DNA of 8,172 bases from Pseudomonadota bacterium (GTDB taxonomy: Bacteria; Pseudomonadota; Alphaproteobacteria; Rhizobiales; Hyphomicrobiaceae). The position numbers and the translations under genes were made by a program. The DNA is taken from positions 1 through 8,172 of the forward strand of contig JAKALI010000156.1 of the NCBI GenBank assembly GCA_021813195.1, in the 5' to 3' direction. Shown here piece after piece: positions 6,395-8,172 of this stretch (position 1 is the first letter of the stretch; each line of letters begins with the position of its first letter). The notes below the pieces were generated by a model. It was not told where the DNA came from, ran no database searches, and worked only from the letters and a program-made list of their open reading frames with translations.

Positions 6395-7945
6395 GGATAT
6401 TTGGCGACGGCTGCTGATCCATTGTTCAGCCAAAGCCTTGCGGTCTAGTTTGCCGCGGGCAGTCTTTGGTAAATGTTTGGTCAGCACGATTTGCTTGGGT
6501 GTTTTGGATGGTGGCAAGAATTTTCCGCAGTAACGAAGTAAGTCATCCACATCTACGTTAGCGCCTGGGCGTGCTACCACGAAGCTGATGACCTCTTCGC
6601 CATAAGTATGGTCGGGGACGCCTACGGTGGCGACTTCGATTATGTCAGACTGTTGCAGTAGAATGCTGTCGATTTCGAGCGGCGAGATATTGATGCCGCC
6701 TCGGATGATCAGATCCTTCTCGCGACCAGTTATATGAAGATATCCAGCCGAATCTAGAAAGCCGATATCGCCCGTTCGAAAGCGTCCATGGCTGTGTACC
6801 TGTATCCCGCCATCGTCCGCGAGATAGCGATAATCGTTATCGGAAAAGCCGCCAACCTCGACGTGGCCAATTTCGCCCGCCGGCAAGGGCTCGCCGATTT
6901 CGTCGACAATGGCGAGCTTGTGGTAGGGGGCAGGCGTGCCTACGGTGCCGAAATGCCGATCGCGCCCCGGATTTGTTGCAATCCAACCAATTTCGCTGCA
7001 GCCATAACTTTGAGCGATCGGAATTCCAAAACGTTGTTCGAACCGACGCCAATCCTCGTTAAGAAGCGGGGCCGAACTTGAGATGATGAACCGCAATCTG
7101 CCCAACGCGCTCGCATTGGTTAGTTCATCTCCGTTAAGCAGCATGTTGATCGTGGTTGGATTGCCTGCTGTCATTGTGGCGCCAAATTCGGCGACAATTT
7201 CGAAAAAACGGCTGCGCGTGAACTTTCGTCCTAGGACCAGCGAAGCGCCTTGACTGAGCGGTGTCAAGGCACTGAGGACCTGCGCCGAACACCAGTTGAA
7301 GGACCGAAAATCGTAGATCCGGTCGTTCGCCGTCACGCCGAGGCCGCGGGCAGTAGGTTCGACATTGGACAGCAACTCGCGAAAGGTCAGGACTACGCCC
7401 TTTGGCCGGGCGCTGGTGCCGGACGTGAACAGGATGCAAGCATCGTCTCGCGGTCTCGTGTCCTGGAGCGTCGCAATCACCGGCTCACAGGCTGCGACTG
7501 ACGCATAGAAGCCTTCGCCGGCATTGTCATCGATAGTCCCGAGCGGCAGACAGGGGGCGGATGCATTAGCGAGGATTTCTTCGAGTTCGGCGCCAGGTTC
7601 AAACAGGACAAATCGCGGCTTCAATATCGGTAGGATGTGTGAGAGGTGGGCACGATTCATTTCGACATGAATTGTGCAAATCGTGGCGCCGTACGCCATC
7701 ACGCCTAAATAGCAAACCAAGTGCTCGATGGAGTTGCCGGCGAGCAACGCAATGCGGTCGTTGGTGCGGACACCCTGCTTGGCCAGGAAAGCGGCGATCT
7801 GCCGAGTGAGCCGTTGCAGCTGCCCATAGCGGAACAAGCGCCGATCTTCCGCCGAAACGATATAGGCCTTGTCGGCATGGTGTTCGACCGCGCGGTCGAT
7901 CCATTGTCGAAGCAAGTTCGGTCCAAAGTCGGCGTCTTCCCGCAT
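6389..7945 (-). CDS. Acyl-CoA synthetase / AMP-dependent acid-CoA ligase (ANL superfamily)
   Basis: This encodes a 518-aa cytoplasmic enzyme that activates a carboxylic acid to its acyl-AMP and then to the CoA thioester. The ANL motifs occur in order: the ATP-binding loop TSGTSARPKG (174-183), YGCSEIG (314-320) with the conserved Glu318, RTGDIG (390-395) with the ribose-binding Asp393, the hinge GREKDLIIRGG (407-417), and the catalytic lysine K499 in ARGKLDRKAL. Length is normal and all key residues are intact. The ATP loop has Ser-Ala where many members have Thr-Gly, a tolerated variation. GAGG four bases before the ATG is a modest ribosome site. The substrate cannot be assigned: benzoate-, cinnamate-, carnitine- and fatty-acid-type ligases share these motifs. 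It converges on the MarR gene and follows the partial gene at the right edge by 94 bp on the same strand, so those two may be co-transcribed. Composition (30 of 60 G+C at 7081-7140) is between the MarR gene and the left block. Confidence 0.92.
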   Translation of the reverse strand: MREDADFGPNLLRQWIDRAVEHHADKAYIVSAEDRRLFRYGQLQRLTRQIAAFLAKQGVRTNDRIALLAGNSIEHLVCYLGVMAYGATICTIHVEMNRAHLSHILPILKPRFVLFEPGAELEEILANASAPCLPLGTIDDNAGEGFYASVAACEPVIATLQDTRPRDDACILFTSGTSARPKGVVLTFRELLSNVEPTARGLGVTANDRIYDFRSFNWCSAQVLSALTPLSQGASLVLGRKFTRSRFFEIVAEFGATMTAGNPTTINMLLNGDELTNASALGRLRFIISSSAPLLNEDWRRFEQRFGIPIAQSYGCSEIGWIATNPGRDRHFGTVGTPAPYHKLAIVDEIGEPLPAGEIGHVEVGGFSDNDYRYLADDGGIQVHSHGRFRTGDIGFLDSAGYLHITGREKDLIIRGGINISPLEIDSILLQQSDIIEVATVGVPDHTYGEEVISFVVARPGANVDVDDLLRYCGKFLPPSKTPKQIVLTKHLPKTARGKLDRKALAEQWISSRRQISA

Positions 7946-8039
7946 GGAGCCTCAGCCGGACGAGAAAAACGAGGAACGAAGTTTTCCAATTTTCATCGTT
8001 GATGGTGGGCGCTGTATCAACATCGAGCGTTTCCGATCA

Positions 8040-8172
8040 TCAACGCCCGGACCGTGCCAGCGAGTGGACCCACCCAATCATGCGAGATCTGGCGTTCTGG
8101 AGGTCCTTTTCGGTAAAGAAATCTTCCGGCTTGACCCGATCGACTGGATAGACCGGCCGGAGGAAATCGCTT
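8040..8172 (-). CDS. C-terminal end of an unidentified protein, cut by the window edge
   Basis: The minus strand has an open frame from the right edge to a TGA at 8040-8042, giving 43 visible residues that begin SDFLRPVYPVDRVKPEDFF and end ARSRMIGWVHSLARSGR. The mix of charged and aromatic residues reads like a genuine protein end, and the frame is open from the edge; of the other two frames on this strand, the one inspected gives less protein-like sequence. I do not recognise the family from so short a tail. It lies 94 bp upstream of the ligase gene on the same strand, so it may be the preceding gene of the same operon. Confidence 0.55.
   Translation of the reverse strand, partial: SDFLRPVYPVDRVKPEDFFTEKDLQNARSRMIGWVHSLARSGR

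Overview
This 8.2 kb window looks like a catabolic or accessory stretch of a high-GC alphaproteobacterial chromosome. The protein styles fit a Bradyrhizobium/Rhodopseudomonas-type organism, but that is inference from family content and composition; no rRNA or other marker gene is present. There are six complete genes and one cut off at the right edge. I found no tRNA, rRNA, CRISPR array, insertion sequence or phage gene, and no clearly novel multi-gene system.

Left block (about 1-4114). A Liv/urea-type periplasmic substrate-binding protein gene and a UbiD-family prenyl-FMN-dependent decarboxylase gene lie on the minus strand. A LysR-type regulator gene is transcribed divergently from the decarboxylase. 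The 168 bp between the two divergent starts is the most informative non-coding DNA here. It holds a perfect palindrome of LysR-box form (T-N11-A), a plausible promoter for each gene, and a GC-only hairpin in the predicted decarboxylase leader. The palindrome sits about 65 bp upstream of the predicted decarboxylase start site and overlaps the predicted lysR promoter, the textbook layout for an autoregulated LysR activator. The likely model is uptake of a small, perhaps aromatic, carboxylic acid followed by non-oxidative decarboxylation, with LysR sensing the substrate or a product.

Middle (4115-5765). A ten-helix DMT/EamA-type transporter gene follows lysR on the same strand after a 257 bp gap. 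A 404 bp AT-richer intergenic stretch follows it, with a perfect interrupted inverted repeat.

Right block (5766-8172). A MarR-family regulator gene with clearly lower GC than the left block converges on an acyl-CoA ligase (ANL superfamily) gene of intermediate GC. Upstream of the ligase on the same strand is the C-terminal end of an unidentified gene. MarR regulators near acyl-CoA ligases often respond to CoA thioesters (BadR, CouR, FerC types), so this may be a second aromatic- or fatty-acid module. The composition break near 5.4 kb suggests a different origin from the left block.
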